A DNA stretch of 60,000 bases, from positions 25,396,283 through 25,456,282 of the forward strand of contig OU612066.1 in assembly GCA_914767715.1 (NCBI GenBank). Reading direction: 5' to 3'. Position numbers and translations under genes: made by a program. This DNA is from Membranipora membranacea. Taxonomy: Eukaryota; Bryozoa; Gymnolaemata; Cheilostomatida; Membraniporidae. The notes under the pieces are model-generated. The model had not been told where the DNA came from. It did no database searches and saw nothing but the letters and a program-made list of their open reading frames with translations. Positions 37,146-52,100 of the stretch are shown here, piece by piece (the first letter of the stretch is position 1; each line of letters starts with the position of its first letter).

Positions 37146-40100
37146 GTAAGTACTTATGTATAAACAGTGTGGATTTTATGTGTGTATGTATGACCAAATC
37201 TAATAGAATTGGGGATCATAAGTGATCCACCCCTTCTGCATCTTTGCATCTTTATACGCTATGATCAACTAGTCACCTGACACTGGGTTTTCTAAAACTC
37301 TTTATATATATATGTGTGTGTCTTCCCACCTTGGTAATGGACTAGATCAGGAAATCTCTTGGAATTGTGGATACTGAATGGTGGTATAAGTGTGTGGAAT
37401 GGATGTTTATGAGTCAGTATGCTTGATATGCATAAATCACGCTTGACCAAGGTACTGTGGACAATGAAGGCATATCTTGTCTTGGATTTGTGGGAGATGG
37501 CTGTTATTTTTACAGGCTTCTGTCGATTGTGGTTCGATACCATGACCACAATCGTTTATATTTCTCATAAGGGTCAGTGTGGGAAGTCCGGAGAGTGTCC
37601 ATCATATATAATGCATTTCATTGGGTATCTTTACTATATGGTGTAGGGTTTTAGATTCGAAATAATGTTTGCACTCACGGACGACATGTCAGTTGTCTTC
37701 ATATGACGTTTTGCTAAGTCATCTGTTTGACGGCACTGAGAGTCTTGAGAAATGACATGCAGAACAGTCATATATGTATCCATCCAACGGGGGGGGGGGG
37801 GGCATTGGACGGAGTTTTTGTGGCACAAACTAGGTCATAATATCATCTGATGTTATGGTTTATATTGTTTCAACCTATTTACTGTTCAAAGATCCAAGGA
37901 ACAACCAGTATTATGTTAACATGATCATGGTTGTTGCAAGGAATACAATAAACCTTAGGCTACATTAAATCATTTAGAAATTAATTTATACCCTTGCATT
38001 GCATCATGGGATATACACAATTTAGACCGAATTGCAGTCAGTTATTATTTGATCAAGCTGTTATTCATTCCGCTCTATACTGTCTCATATGCATGCTCTA
38101 CACATGTGCATACTTTATAGGAATAAAGTTGTTCTTTTTAGGTTTCAACCTTCATTTCAATTTCAGAGTTGTCCTGACTTAGTTGTATTGAATGGAAATT
38201 TCTCTCTCGTTTTTGAGCCGGACAGCTGTTGCTGTTACTATTGTGATATGGTCAGCGATTGTTTGTGAGAGCGTAGATACTTGTAATAATTCATAATCAG
38301 TCAGGCCAATGTAATTCAGTACCCAGTCGGTTCTAGCAGTCAATCTTATCAATCGGTGCAGTATTGTTTTTGTTGTCAAGTTCTATTGTCATACAATGTT
38401 ATGGTTCAACTACTAAGATAAAAGATATGTTGTGTAATATTCTATTAGCGACATAATTATCAAATTGTACAGGCAATGTTTGCTCCTTCATCTATTGCTG
38501 CCGCGCACATGGGCCTTTGTTACGGTGTTCATGTTCATCGAATTGAGACAATGTTTTATTGAAGACCGTGGCATGGCTCGGTGATAGGGTTGTTCGGCAT
38601 ATGTGAGATTTTATTGATTTGTAGCGCTTTAATGGACTAGAACAAAACATTATTTTCATTAAATACAAAAGTATCAATTTTTCTCAAAAGTAATGATACC
38701 TAATAACTCGGCTCTTGGTATTTTGATTCTGATGCAGCAATCTTGGGACTCAGTTGTTCAGTGACAGCATGGGAAATCATCAGTTTCAAGTTTGCAAAGT
38801 TTGAGGAATTTGACATTAGTCTAGAACTCGTTGCAAGTTTATTTTGTCTGAGCTTGTCAACACTTGGAAAGCTTCCTTGACACCTTCGAATTAAAATTGT
38901 CACAGACTTATTTACCTAGTGCCACGACAGAGTCAACATCATAGCAAAATGCTGCCAGGTTAGTAATTAAATGTCTATTTGTAATCCTCAAAAAACATCG
39001 AGGAATGAAATTTTCTACATAGAAGTTTATTCACTTCATCAAAATACCCTATCTGCACAAAAACGCTTATGGGTCTTTTACAAAAATGTATCTCACAGTG
39101 AATTCTTGGATTATATATGAATTGGGTACAGAGCATTAAATGTTAAACCTTCTTGCCTCTCTTGTATATGACCTCACTGGGTTTGGATTAGTAATAGCTG
39201 TATCATAACCACTTAGGATTATATCAATTATTGAGGACTATAGCAATGACTATAATTCAAACTGCATACAATGACGTAATAGCTAATACCCAAATCTTGG
39301 GCAAGCTATTTTAGGTTCAAAATGTCTTCTCTTTCAAAACATGTTTTCAAAATTACTACTAAATAATTTACTGCTGTCAGGTTAAGCCATAGCAACTTTC
39401 TAGCGATGAATAAAACTAATAACATTATATCAAAGAATTCAAACGACAATTACCCCTAGGGAGAGGCATGAATGAAAGCGGTATAACCTTGTAACTATAA
39501 AATCCTGATATACGATTAGATTGAATGCCCTCTGCAGTCATTGTACTCTCGAGTTCAAACTAAACACGAGGGACTACTCTCAAATTCATCTTTGAAGTAA
39601 TCAAGACTAGACTTGGTGTTGCTCTAAAATTAGCTGGAAGTTAGCGATACATTGTGGAGTTTCTATTCGAGTGGTTAGGTGAAGTCTCACATTGATAGTA
39701 TTGGTGATCAACGCTAAACTGCTGTTTGAAGAAAGATCAGAACATATTCGTGCAAGTTCTCTTATCATTAGTCATGAATCTTTCTGTGACAGGGATTGTC
39801 CACCCACCGCGGCGGTCGACCTCATCGACCCTCTTGTTACCACCCGGCACAGCCCCACACAGCTACAAGGAGACTATCTGCAATGCTTCTCTGGGTCAAG
39901 GCTACAATGTCAAGGTTACTATGGTGCTCAAGAAAGGTAACCCCAAGAAGACGCCTTCCATCATAGCTTTGTGTAATAATATAGCTAAGAAGCATAGACA
40001 ACTGCTCAACTCATCCATTCAGCAATCCCCGAGGTCATGGAGGTAGGTCTAACAAAGTTATATCACATATTATACCTGTTGGCTGACTGCAAAGTATTGA

Positions 40101-43100
40101 CTAGGGTTAATGGACTGACTGCTGACAGACTGGGTACTTTGAGCCTTTGTCTTTTGTTGCTATATAGTTCTCAGCAGTTCTATCAGTCGAGTTTAGGTAA
40201 CATGGGTTATCATGAGGTATTGATAATGTCAAGTTTTTTTCACTGAGCTGTTTTAAGAGGTGTTTCACATCATCGTGTCTTTTCAAACAGCAAATAGAAA
40301 ACCCTTGGCGAGCTTAATGGTTTTTAAAGTGTCTTCTATCTATATAACCATGCTGTGATCACCTGAAAGAAGTATTCTGTCCTAGCTCTTCCATTGTTTT
40401 TGGGTCATTTTGTTGTGTCAAATGTGCGATGAGGGAAGCTGCAGCAGACCATGCCCCCAGCGTCAAAGCTGAATATCCGCTGGGCGGTAGTTAGTACCAC
40501 ACTCCAGAATTACAGGACTCCTTCGACTTTTGTTCTGTTCTACAGCTGTTGAAAAGCTTTTTTTTAATACGAGCTATAAATGCTTTTTCCAGCAGTAACA
40601 AATCCTTTGCTAGCAAAAGGTGCCTTCTTTCACTATCTCAATGCTGTGTTATTCTTATACAAAGTCTATGGTCTTGGCATTTCCTTAATTTCGGACTTTT
40701 TCGTTGTGTCAAAAGGGTCTGGCGGGCAGTACTATGAGATCATGCTCTCTAGTGACAAGGTCTACTCAATGGCCGCTTATCACGCGACAGTTTTGGTTAT
40801 TTTATTTGATTTTATTCGACAGCATTAATCCTCGATGTCTGTAGGAGCAGTTAGGAGAGTCTTGATCTTGTGAGATAGGCATAGTTTTCATTTTGTGCAG
40901 GTTTCATTAGTGTCTGTAATTTAGCCAAGTTACTCTCTGAATGGACACTTGGTATTAGGAAAAAATGAGAACGGTTCCCTTTTAGCACATGCAATTGGCA
41001 AGTAGAGTCAATAACGTCCCATAAGTGTAGATAAATAATGGACCTTGATATTGTTATATTATTCGATGGGTGATAGTTGCAGCATTCAACTTATTTTTGG
41101 AGTTGTGCCATTCTGTTGTAAGGAAAGATAACTTTTTTATATTACTGTACTTTGAATTATAAATTGATTTTTTAGATTTCTAATTATGATCATAATGACA
41201 TGTGCTTCCTTTTGCTCACACATCTGGCCCTAAGTATAAGACCATGGATTGAATACCAAGGATTGAAATCCCTAGCGCTGCACTCAGACTAGGCTTGTAG
41301 GCATTAACTAAGGCGAAATACCATATAGTTCTACATTAATTATGGTGTAATATTTAATTCCTTACTTTCATCATATGAGCTGATGTCAATGCTTAACTAT
41401 TAAATGGTCCCAAATGAGGAAATGAGATTTTTAAGCAGCTAGCATTTAATTTTTCTATACTCTTTACGTAAATCAGGTAGTTAAACCAAATAATGATCAC
41501 CTTGGGTATATTTTGAGAGACTTGTTGTTGGATATCATTACATATTTTTGTATTCATCCTAAATCAATATAAAAACACTCAAGTTATTAAGAGGCTATAA
41601 TGGAGTTTTAAATGATTCCGTAGATATTTATGAGAGTGAAGAGTGGTTTAGGATATTTTTACACGTTTATTCTTTTGAGCAAAATTCAATAAGCTAAAAG
41701 ATTATTTATAAGCCTATTCATTATGGTGACGCTTTTTTTAACTTCACTGATTTAAAACCTATTGAAACGTGAGGCTGAGCTTTCAATTCTAACATCTTAA
41801 TACATGATTGTACATTATGTTTACAATCATCCAGTGACTTTCACTGCTTTATATGAAATTAAAGCTTCTTAAGCTTTAAAAGAGTCTATGTCGGATTCGG
41901 AGGATTACATTTCAGATATATCAACACAACACTGTTTACCCAAGCTATCCCGTATCAGGACAGGAGTTGTTTACTACCGTACTATGCAGTGTTAGGATAT
42001 TGGATTAATTTCTTGTTGTTGATCGAAGTATCACATTAAGCATTCATCAGCTACAGAAACAGCTCAAGTTCATCTCTCAAAGCAGTTTGTTTTGTTTTGT
42101 CTTACGCCAAGTCAACAAGTCGGTAGATAAGTTTACACATGGGACACGTCTTTTTGTCCTGTCTCTCAGACGGCGATTCAGCAAAGCTAAGTGCGTTAAG
42201 TCTGCTTGTAATTGATTCAAAGTAACAGCAGACCATCGTTGGTGGTAGGGGAAAGTGTTGAAATAATATTTAATAAACATTCTTTTGGACACTTAGTTCG
42301 TGACGGAGCAATTATATACTGCTGACTGCTGACTGACCAGGGATTTGACACCACTTTCTCTTGTTTGCAAAGCAATTTACAAACAATTGACTCTTTGAAA
42401 ATAATTTACTTGTATTAAGTAAATGTTTTTATTCATTGACTGTTATATAACAGACATCTTTGGATGACTGTCTAGGTCATTAGAATATAGCCTGCACTCC
42501 AGTAAGGTTCGGTGGTCAAACGGTCACTTAAGATTCGTTCTGCGAATAAAACAGGAAGCCTGTCTGCTAGGTGTTGGTCACCAGGGTAACATCACACTTT
42601 GGTGTTCTCTCACCACGCAAAGACCAGACAATTCTTGAAAGAAGGATAGCTGCACTGACAAACTTAGGACATCGAGGCAATGCTACCGATTTGGATCAAC
42701 CCATTTAGTGATGTGTTCAACACACAGCCTGCTGCTGATGGACTAAAATTAGAAAGACAGGCAACAGAATCGCTGCCAATGACAGCATCATCCAACAAGT
42801 CAGCAGGGAAACCTCTTCATATGAACGTTGTCAACGTGTCACGATTTAGGAATGGACCTCTGCCCACTCTAGCTCCAGCAGGTACAAGTAAGAACATCAC
42901 CATAAGACGCCCTCCGAAAACAGCACCCGCTCTGTCAAAGAGTGATAATGGGCTCGCTGAAACAACAGAGGTGGCTGTGTTGAGAAGGTATGAATTTATT
43001 CACACGGAATCCTATTTTTTGCCTTTATTGAATCAATCAGATATTTAATTGGCAAGCTACACTGCCTAAGTGGACTTAATTTAGATGTAGTATGGTTAAT

Positions 43101-46100
43101 TGTTGTTTAAAACGAGTGATCTGGTAGTGTTTTCCAGTTATTCTTTTTTAATTTTTTGGTGCCGGAGTTCACTGGTTATTGGTTGGTTTTGAGGTAGAGA
43201 TTGGTCAAGGGTTAGTCTGAGCTTGGGCTTTGATTGTCATGTGTATGTTTTGATCCATTTGATGGCTTAGCAGAATGTTTTGCTCATTGAGAATCTAATG
43301 ATGCTGTTCTAATACTTATTTAGGACTTGTAACATTTTCTCTTGGGTATCATAATGATGGTCAATGAGGTAGATTAGTTTTTTATGAGACTGGGGTTGTT
43401 GAATCTTAAAAGAACCGGGGTCCTTCGGTGATTGACCTAGTCAGTGAGAATCACCACCAAATCGCTTCGTTAGTTACAGTATTCACTTTTGTGTTGTTGT
43501 GACTTTTCCCTGATATTTGAGAGTTAATTAATTACGTTGCTGTTGAGCTTTTGACTTTGCCGTGTTCCACCACGTCAGATTTCGGTTACTTGCATTTTGC
43601 CGCTTTACACGTTTATTTTTGTTTGTAATCAAAATACCCACATGTAAAGTCACAAAAGCTTTTCCAATCGAGTAAAAATTACTCTCTCTCTAACTTTGTG
43701 ACCATTAACAAGAACAATATTCACTCTTTTTAATTTGATGCTTGGCGGTCATGCTTTTTAGGGGCGATAGATCATGTTAAGAGATTGTGAATCAGATTCA
43801 GATTCCGAGTCGACAATGTCATTGAGGACGTTTTGTCCGGACCACTTATTCTTGGGTGTAATTGACAGATTAGGTGTGACAATTCTTTAGTTACATAAAT
43901 GTATTATATTTGTATTGTCAAGTTAGAGCATGACACGCTTGGCGTTATTCACAAGTTTATCATAATCCCGTTTTTTTAGTGGGTTTCTATCACGCTATCG
44001 TGATCCATCGGTTACACAGACAGTTGTTAATTCTAGAAAATTCAAACATACAGCTGTTTTGGTAATAAGTTTTGTTACCAGGTAGAGTTTGATAGGTGTA
44101 GTATTTGTGTTTGACCCTAACCAATACTCCAGTTGTTTAATACTTAATTAGTAGTGTGTAAAATATTTCTCAAGTAATAATCAATATTATTGATGGGTAT
44201 CAAGCCATTGTCTATTTGCTCCAGCGGTGGTGTAGAAAACAAACCTTCAATCAAGGACACATTGATTATAGCGAAACCTAGTTACTTACTCCTTGTGGCC
44301 ATCTTGACATAACGTCATTTTGAATAATATATTAAACCTTACTATTAGGCCTATTATTTTGATGCCATTGTACATACTGCAATATCAGAAAGTGAAATGT
44401 CAAGTTTTTCCAGTGATTCTACCATAATTAATCGAATGTATTTATCAAATCTGTGATATCACAGACTTAGCCTATGGCTTGCTTGATTTGAATGAATCAG
44501 GAAATCCATGAAAAAGTTGTTGACAAAAATGCCTTTCGTTGTTTTGCTATAACACATTGGAATTGTTTCCTCTTTCATTAGAAAAATGGGCTTGATATTA
44601 TGTGTAGGTGTGTATTTTATATCTATCGCCTTACTTTGAATGTCTTCTGTTTCATCAGATATATCTATTGTTATACATCCTGTCAAGCTTTCCTTTATCT
44701 ATTTGGGGCCTGATGATTCAAACGATCCCCAGTGTTTACAGAAAGTATCTCCCCCATGCGGATGCTTTCTCGCCTCCATTTATAAAGTCAATCAGTCCGA
44801 ACCTCATCCCTTTCTATTGGTGCATCCAATTTGATGTTAGTTTGAGGGGGTCTCCCTGTGGTATTGCAACTTTGACTCAATATTCCTATTTATGAATGCT
44901 CAAATAGTCAAAGACAAAAAGGATTTTATAGGTTTCTGTCCTGAGGTATTTGATTAGTTAAAATAATAATTATGGATTTTTCTCAAGTATCTTTGTCTTT
45001 TTTGTTTGATTTTGTGATTTTGTCATCTAGCTGATCCAAATGTTATGCAAGATTAGTTAAGTTATCACACATTTTTGCTGTCACCTCATGGAGTAGAATG
45101 GTTGTCTAGAGTGTGTCAGCTCAGCATTGCGGCAGGGACTTGGCTCTAGGGAGGAGACGCCTTTTGGATTATGGCGATGATTCACATGATTCCTCCGAAC
45201 AGGGCGAGATTTCCGAATTATTGCTACAATATCTGGCTGATGCGGAATGCAGAATTTAGGTATGGTATTAGGTCAAGTTTATTTGTATTAGGTTTGGTAC
45301 TATATTATACTAGATCGAGTTTATATTTAGTGGTTGTAGTGTTTAATATATTATATGGTAAAATAGTGATCAGATGTTTAAAGCACTGCAAAGTCTGATC
45401 TTATACGTTCTACTAGGTTACTAAGTAAGTACACTTTTGTGTCGGCTTTGTCAGACAAGTTTTGCAAAAGTTTGAATGTTGAAGTAACATACTCAAGAAC
45501 ACACTAGCAGAATCGCCTAATTGTAGTTTGATCTGGTGGTTGAGGATGGTGGAGTTGTCAATTCACAATAGAGCTACTATATGGTTGAAAGGTCCATTTT
45601 GCATGATATTAGAAAAGGAAATGAATACCTATAGCAAAGTAGTCGACTGTATTTTGAGTATTGTTATCATCCCAAACTCCTCGACCGGAAGGGCTGTCGC
45701 ACTCGTGGTGGTGATTTAGAATGCTGGGTTTGTGTGGTCATCGTTTTTTTTTGGATACTTTTTATTGGCGACTTAAACATAGGTTACAGAGATTTTGCTC
45801 TTACGATGCCAGTTAAATTTAAAAATAAGATTTGTCTAGATCAAGTAGAAAATTTCAAATGCTTTGGAAGATGGTCTAGTTTGAAAGGAAATTGTCTTAC
45901 ATCTTGCTCAATGACTGTTTTGTAGATCTCGGACTTACTTAGGCGTTCTCTTTTATATCATCCTCCTGTTTTGTTGTTTTCTCTGATCCCATGAGTCCTG
46001 TCTCAACAGGTCAGGCGTCATCCAAAGTTTTATTTGGAGTTGTTGTCTCACTGCCAACTTATTCTGGTCGGTGGATTGTCAATTTGCAAATGGCTTAACT

Positions 46101-49100
46101 GTCAATTCTGGAATATTATTGAAAGCTCTCTTTCAAAAGTCACGTGTTAAGATATTTTTAGCAATTTCAATTTCCGTGTTATTTTAGATACAGAGTATAT
46201 TAATATAGTATATATATTTATCCAATGGATTTATATCTGTCCATTGGGTTGGGAGTTGAGCTGCTTATTGCTCAGTAATCAAATTACCACTTTAATCAAT
46301 AAATTTGTAATTATGATAGTTTATCTAGCAGGCACTGTTTTTATTTGTAACCTAAAATAGGAATCTAAGAATATGATTTGTGGCAGTCGAGGACAAGTTT
46401 TGTAAAATTTTGTAAAATTTTATTATGTAATACAGTACGATTAAAATCAGAGTGGAAAACGCTGAGGGCAAGCGTACTAAATTAACTGATGCAACCTTGA
46501 TACGAAAACAGTGCGGTAATGGCCTTTTTAAAATACTTCGATCAAGTATATTGAATCTGAAATGAAAAGCGAATTCAGGAAAAGGGTTTTATTATGAACT
46601 AAATGGTTCATTAGAATATTCATGTTTACTGATGGTGAAGCGACCAATTACTGACGTATTCAGTTTGAAATATGTTTAAATTAAATTCAGCTTTGCTCTT
46701 TATATATCATAATCACTCGGCGATTCTCAAGATAGTTTCTCAGTTAATATATTCCCTATTCAATTCACTTTCAAGTATTGGTGTACTGGGAATAATTAAC
46801 ACTGGGCAGCTAGAGAGAACAGCTATTTTAAACTAGCAGACAGTTATAATGAGTGGTCAGTTTCATATTTGCTGAGAAAATTTACCTGCAGATAAGTTCA
46901 TAGACACCAAAGTTTGAAGAGTTTTTGATATAAATTACATAATTAAATAAACTTTTCGATGTTGACTTTGGATTAAACGCTAAAGGTAGCACTTATCTCC
47001 GACAGCCTATACTTAGTCTACGAGTTCGACTGCCTTGACGTAAGGATTTTGACTGTCGGATATTGGTTTCATCACTAGGGGGTGCTGTCATCTTGAACCT
47101 ACAGAGCTTTATCAGGTGTAAGCGATGAGATCAGCCATTGAGCTGCCAAAACTTTCTTCTGGTCACAAGATATCAGTGTAAATATCAAGCTCAAGTGTTT
47201 ACTCTCTGCCTCTCACTTGGCACTCGAAACGTTGATGAAGGTTTAAAATCTAAAATCAATTAAAACGTGATAGACTATTTGGTTGTCTCTCATTACACCA
47301 AACAAGGTCGGTGCATGCTGAATGGGGGCAATTATCCAGTGAAGTTGAAATCAGAGGCGGAGACTTGTGAAGTTACCGACTGACACTTCATTAGGGCTGC
47401 CGGAACTGCTGCCAATTTGGGGAGGTGACACAGTCATCACTTTGATAGCGGCAGACCTCTAAGAACCTTCTCACCACGCAAGCCTTCGCTGGATGTTACG
47501 TAAGAAATTTCTGCTAAGACTTCTCTTACAACGGACACAATTTGCAATCTCTTCCTGTTACCTGCGCTCGTTGACTGGGTTAGAATGGAATGAGACAACT
47601 TCTGTTGGTAACAAGATCACACTGTCTTAAGACAGAGACCTCATCGCTGTGGGAATTTGCAGTCTACCTTTATCCCGTCGCTTATTGTTGAAAGTTACCA
47701 CCTGAAGTATCATGTATACTATGCATGGATTCAGCACAGGTACTCCTAGCACACACAGTGCCACGCTGATGAGACCAAAGCGCGGAGCTGGATTTTATCA
47801 GACTAAGGTGCCTCCCATGTTCAATCCTCGGACTACTATGGCTCTGCTATCTGCCAATAGGATAACGCTAGAGAGCTATTATACTACACAGGCTTCACAG
47901 GCAGCATTTCTACCCGCCACTCCCATGTCACATCTTGATGCTATGTGGTAAGATAGAAAAATATACCATACATACTACTTTGAAAAAATTAGATTTGTTT
48001 ATATTATTTGGAATATATAGAGAGATGATATTGACAGCTTGCGATATTGCTGATGCCTGATTGAACTTTTTGAGGGTGTGTTGCTTTCTTTGTGAGATGT
48101 AAGATGATTGTCTTAAACTGGGATGTATTGCCAGTATCAGAAACAGTTGTTCAGGAAATGGTTTATACAGTTTCTTCTGTAGTTTTTGACTTCAAACCAA
48201 TCGAGTGGTTGTCCATAGCCTTATATCAAAGGCTGGTTGTCCCCATCCCAAAAGCTCAAAATGTCTTCATCAGGTTATCTCCCTTGCACACCTCAATGTT
48301 CATAGTCAGTAAAATACTGATGGCTGTCTAAATGCTACCTGGTGTAGTTACATGATAACAGTAGTCATTTTAATATGCATCTCTCAGTTCGGAGGGAGGG
48401 TGAGAGTGGGAAATACTGACCATTAGGAACCACTGACTATCAGTTGTCATTGTAGGGCTGTATTTGCAGTTACAGCTCTTCAAACTTGGCTGTCACTAAG
48501 CAAGGAATTCAATTAGCCTATAGCAAAATATCAATAATAGACAATAGAAGTTCTGATTAGAATTGACTTGTATTTCACTGCCTATCATCTGTTCTGGATC
48601 AGGTTGATGCTCACTTCACTTCTAACTTCTTATGAATTTAACCATTGCATATAACACATCGTATATAACACATTGCTACACGTCCTTCCGTAGGTAGGTA
48701 GTACGCAACATCAAATCCACAGATTTACATCACAGCGCTAAGTCCGGCCTTAGCATTTTCTTATGACTGTAACAGCACAAAAATACCTATAAATATCAAT
48801 AAACATGGGTAATAGCAAAGGTAATGGCTATGTCATTACAAGCCATTTTTGGTCTGTTGAAGAAAATGAATCCCCAAACCTTGGATTCCCATAAAGGAGA
48901 CAACTCCTATTCATCAAAATCAAAGTGTTTTTTTTTCTATATCAGGTGCTTTGACGTGGAAAGTAAACTGCAGCAGGGGGTTTGCTCCTAAATACCTTAC
49001 TATGTATACATGTAAAATACTATCTGCTTAGCCTGATTGACGGGAGGTTTATTTTTTGAGACTTAAGGCTTTAGAGGGTTTCTTGAACGCTAGGAGTGCA

Positions 49101-52100
49101 GGGCCACAAAGACCTCAAAATCCCTTAGACTGAGAACTATCGCTAGCAAGTCAGTTAAGCACACTTGTGTCACAATACACATAGAATCAGATCACCATAT
49201 ACTAATATGTGTTAATCAAACATCGAGCCTAAGCTTTAGCCTTTTATCATAATGCTGCTGCAAATAGAACAAAATTCTTGTAACAATGCTGCCACAAATA
49301 GAGGCGTGGAGGAAGATTAAATTTTAATAGGTAGGCAGCATTACTGCACAACACGTTATTCATATTGACTGACCCAAACACAAATGCACCTTAGAATTAA
49401 TTTTAAGGATTTGCGCTGATCAGCAAAATCAATTCAAACCATTCGGTGAGGCAGCGATAATTGGCAGATATCAATGAAAACAGTCAGCATCGACAAATAA
49501 ACAGTTAGGGCAGCGAAGGAGCCTAATTGATTAGCACAGCGACCACTGCACCATTAAGATCACACATGGAGATACGGTGTTGTGAAAACATACACAGTAT
49601 TGATCAGAACTGAATAGAGTGTCAAATAACATCAGGGTTACCAACGTTCAAAAACAATGACAAACTTTTTCTAATGGAGTTAGAATACAATTTATTGCAT
49701 TGTTGTCACTGAATTAGTAGAATGTTCATGTGTTGTGAATAGGTGTTTCTCAATGGGATAAAAAATTTCTCTAATGAAATACCACTTGTGAATAATTATG
49801 GAGAATTATTACTCACTTGGATATTGAACAGCTGGATTAAAACACACTTCAATCACATGCTCAGTCGAGAGCTTGCTGCTTACTAGGAGCTAGACACTAC
49901 TCAGCAGACAGATGCCAGAAACAATACACCTCGAGAGTAAGCGGCGACATCTGCTTCAGCAGCTAGCCAGCCAAGGGGGCAGCGGAGTTATTGTAGATCT
50001 GAAACCTAAGGATGATTGTAATATTTACCTCATGGGGACGGAAGCTTACAGCCAGTTCAGCCCACAAAGGGACAACAAAAGACCTCAGACATGCGTAGGA
50101 GGATCGAAGCTGCCGTTTAGACGCTCTAGTACGCCCGTACCCGGCTATCAGGGGTCAAGGGTAGTCGGCCATATTTACGGATTTAATGCAAAAATGGAAA
50201 TGTTTCTTAATAAGAACGGACAAAGAAGAGTCAGTCTACCACAGACGTTACAAAGGAAGATTTTATTACATTCAAAAGCAGCAACTTATGACAAGTAAGA
50301 CTTTTCTGTAGCATAATCAAGGATTGCTAAACTGCTCTTTGTCTTCATATTATTATTTGGGATCACTATATTGCCCAGCATCCGGGGATTGTTCCTTTTG
50401 CCTACGGGAGATAGGCATGTCTGGTTTGATCCCATAGTTTGTATAGATAGAGAGATTTTGAGGTTTCTTCGACCTGATGATGTGCTCTATGTTTGTGTCT
50501 TTCTTGTATACTTGGTCTGCATTACTATATGCTTCAGAGCATGTTGGTGGTATCTGACAAATGTGCTATTAGGTTTAGGTTTAGCTCAAGCTTATTGTTT
50601 CCCACTCATCATACGACAAGTCATCCTTCAATGGTCAGCAAAACTATTTAACTCATTCCTTACCTTTTGTCCTGGGATGCAGACATGTTACAAATGTGAA
50701 AGGTAGATTGATAGTAGAGGGTTATGTACTCATGTGGTCAGGTTAGCACAACTCCGATGGAATGTTCACGAACTATTTTGGGTAAATTGTTTGCCCACTG
50801 GACTTAAAAAGGTTTAATGTAGACCCCAGTGCTGTGCGGTGTGTACCTTTAAAACTTTAAAAAGAATAGCTATAATTATCTAAACATGAAATAGAAGAGA
50901 AAACATCGTATTATGGTTCAATTCACAGTGACTTTTTATGCTGTTTACTCAAAACATAGACTGAGTTTATTTTCACTAACTCCTAGGCAGCCTTTCATAA
51001 CAACCACCCTGACTCGCTGCGCTAATAAAACAAAGATTCAAAGGCTGCCGCTAACATTTAAGATAGTAAAAGTGTTATTCATTTAAAGAAATTCCTCAAG
51101 TATTATTTTTCAAACAAATCTCAATAATGGCAACTTGATAAATACGGCTGGATGTTTATACAAACTCATGAGAGTGTGAAATGGGATAGAATAAGTCCTA
51201 AAAATTCCTAAGCATCAGTTCAATAACTTTATGATTAGCTTTTTTAATTTGGTCACATTTACAAACTAGGCTAGTCTTTATTGACCACTGCCGCGGATTT
51301 CAGTCTGCTCAGCGGGGTCGCAATGGAAGCTTGTGGCGTGGACACGGAATCGAAATCTTTTACCAAGATAAAAACTTTGGATTGTCCTTGGGTGTTCCAG
51401 CTTCGTGTGAAACCAGATTCTAACTTAGGCTGCAAGCTGCCTTCCATTAGACCAGGGTCGCAGTTTCTCTATTCAATCACAAGGTATTGTGAGCTTTTTT
51501 GTTATAAACAATACTGCCTGTGATACTTATCAATGTACTAACTGAGAGGCAGCTTGGTAACGCAGGCCTCAATTTTATAATTTAAAGTTTCTTTTGTAAA
51601 GCTGGCTTAGAATAATATTCCAACTGGTCATTAGAACAGTTTGACTTTAGCAATAAGGCTGCGTGACCAAATTGGATTAGTCTTGGATTTGCAGCTCAGC
51701 ATTTTAATTTCCGATCGATCGCGATCGAGTTGTTGGATTATAGACCGCCTCCAGATCTACAGCTTTAAAGTCTATTAGGACTATTCTTATAGGACTTTCT
51801 CCAGTCTTTGGTTCAAGGTTAAGCTGTCTGTGAGAAATGGGCTGTTTTAGGTAGGTGTTTAAATTCTTTGTCTATAGCATGATTGTAGTACTTTCATCAA
51901 TATCCCTCGGATTTGTTCCATTATGATATCTGGCAATGCCGCGGGTCTTTAGGTAGGTCGGCTGGAGATCAAAAGTTGAAATATGACCCCTCATTCTTAA
52001 TACACAGTCGGTCACTTTGGTCAGTGCATTCCGCGTTTCACACGCAGCCTTTGGTGTGATCAAAATTGCTTTATGACAATTGTTGGTTTTTCATCGATTC

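Noticed and set aside
39382-39398. Partial X-box (AGCAAC half-site) upstream of exon E
   Set aside because: Only one half-site fits the RFX consensus; the other half has several mismatches.
39692-39940. Direct join of exon 36884-37145 to the acceptor at 39793
   Set aside because: The phases are compatible, but the resulting frame stops at TAA near 39937 and abandons the clearly coding frame of that exon (basic VTMVLKKGNPKKTP region). A separate start at 39774 fits better. It may still occur as a minor truncated isoform.
48104-48273. Another possible phase 2 first exon between H and I
   Set aside because: It does end in phase 2 at an AG|GT, but the donor (GTTATC) is poor, and the peptide is hydrophobic, unlike the other array exons. 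Phase alone is a one-in-three coincidence.
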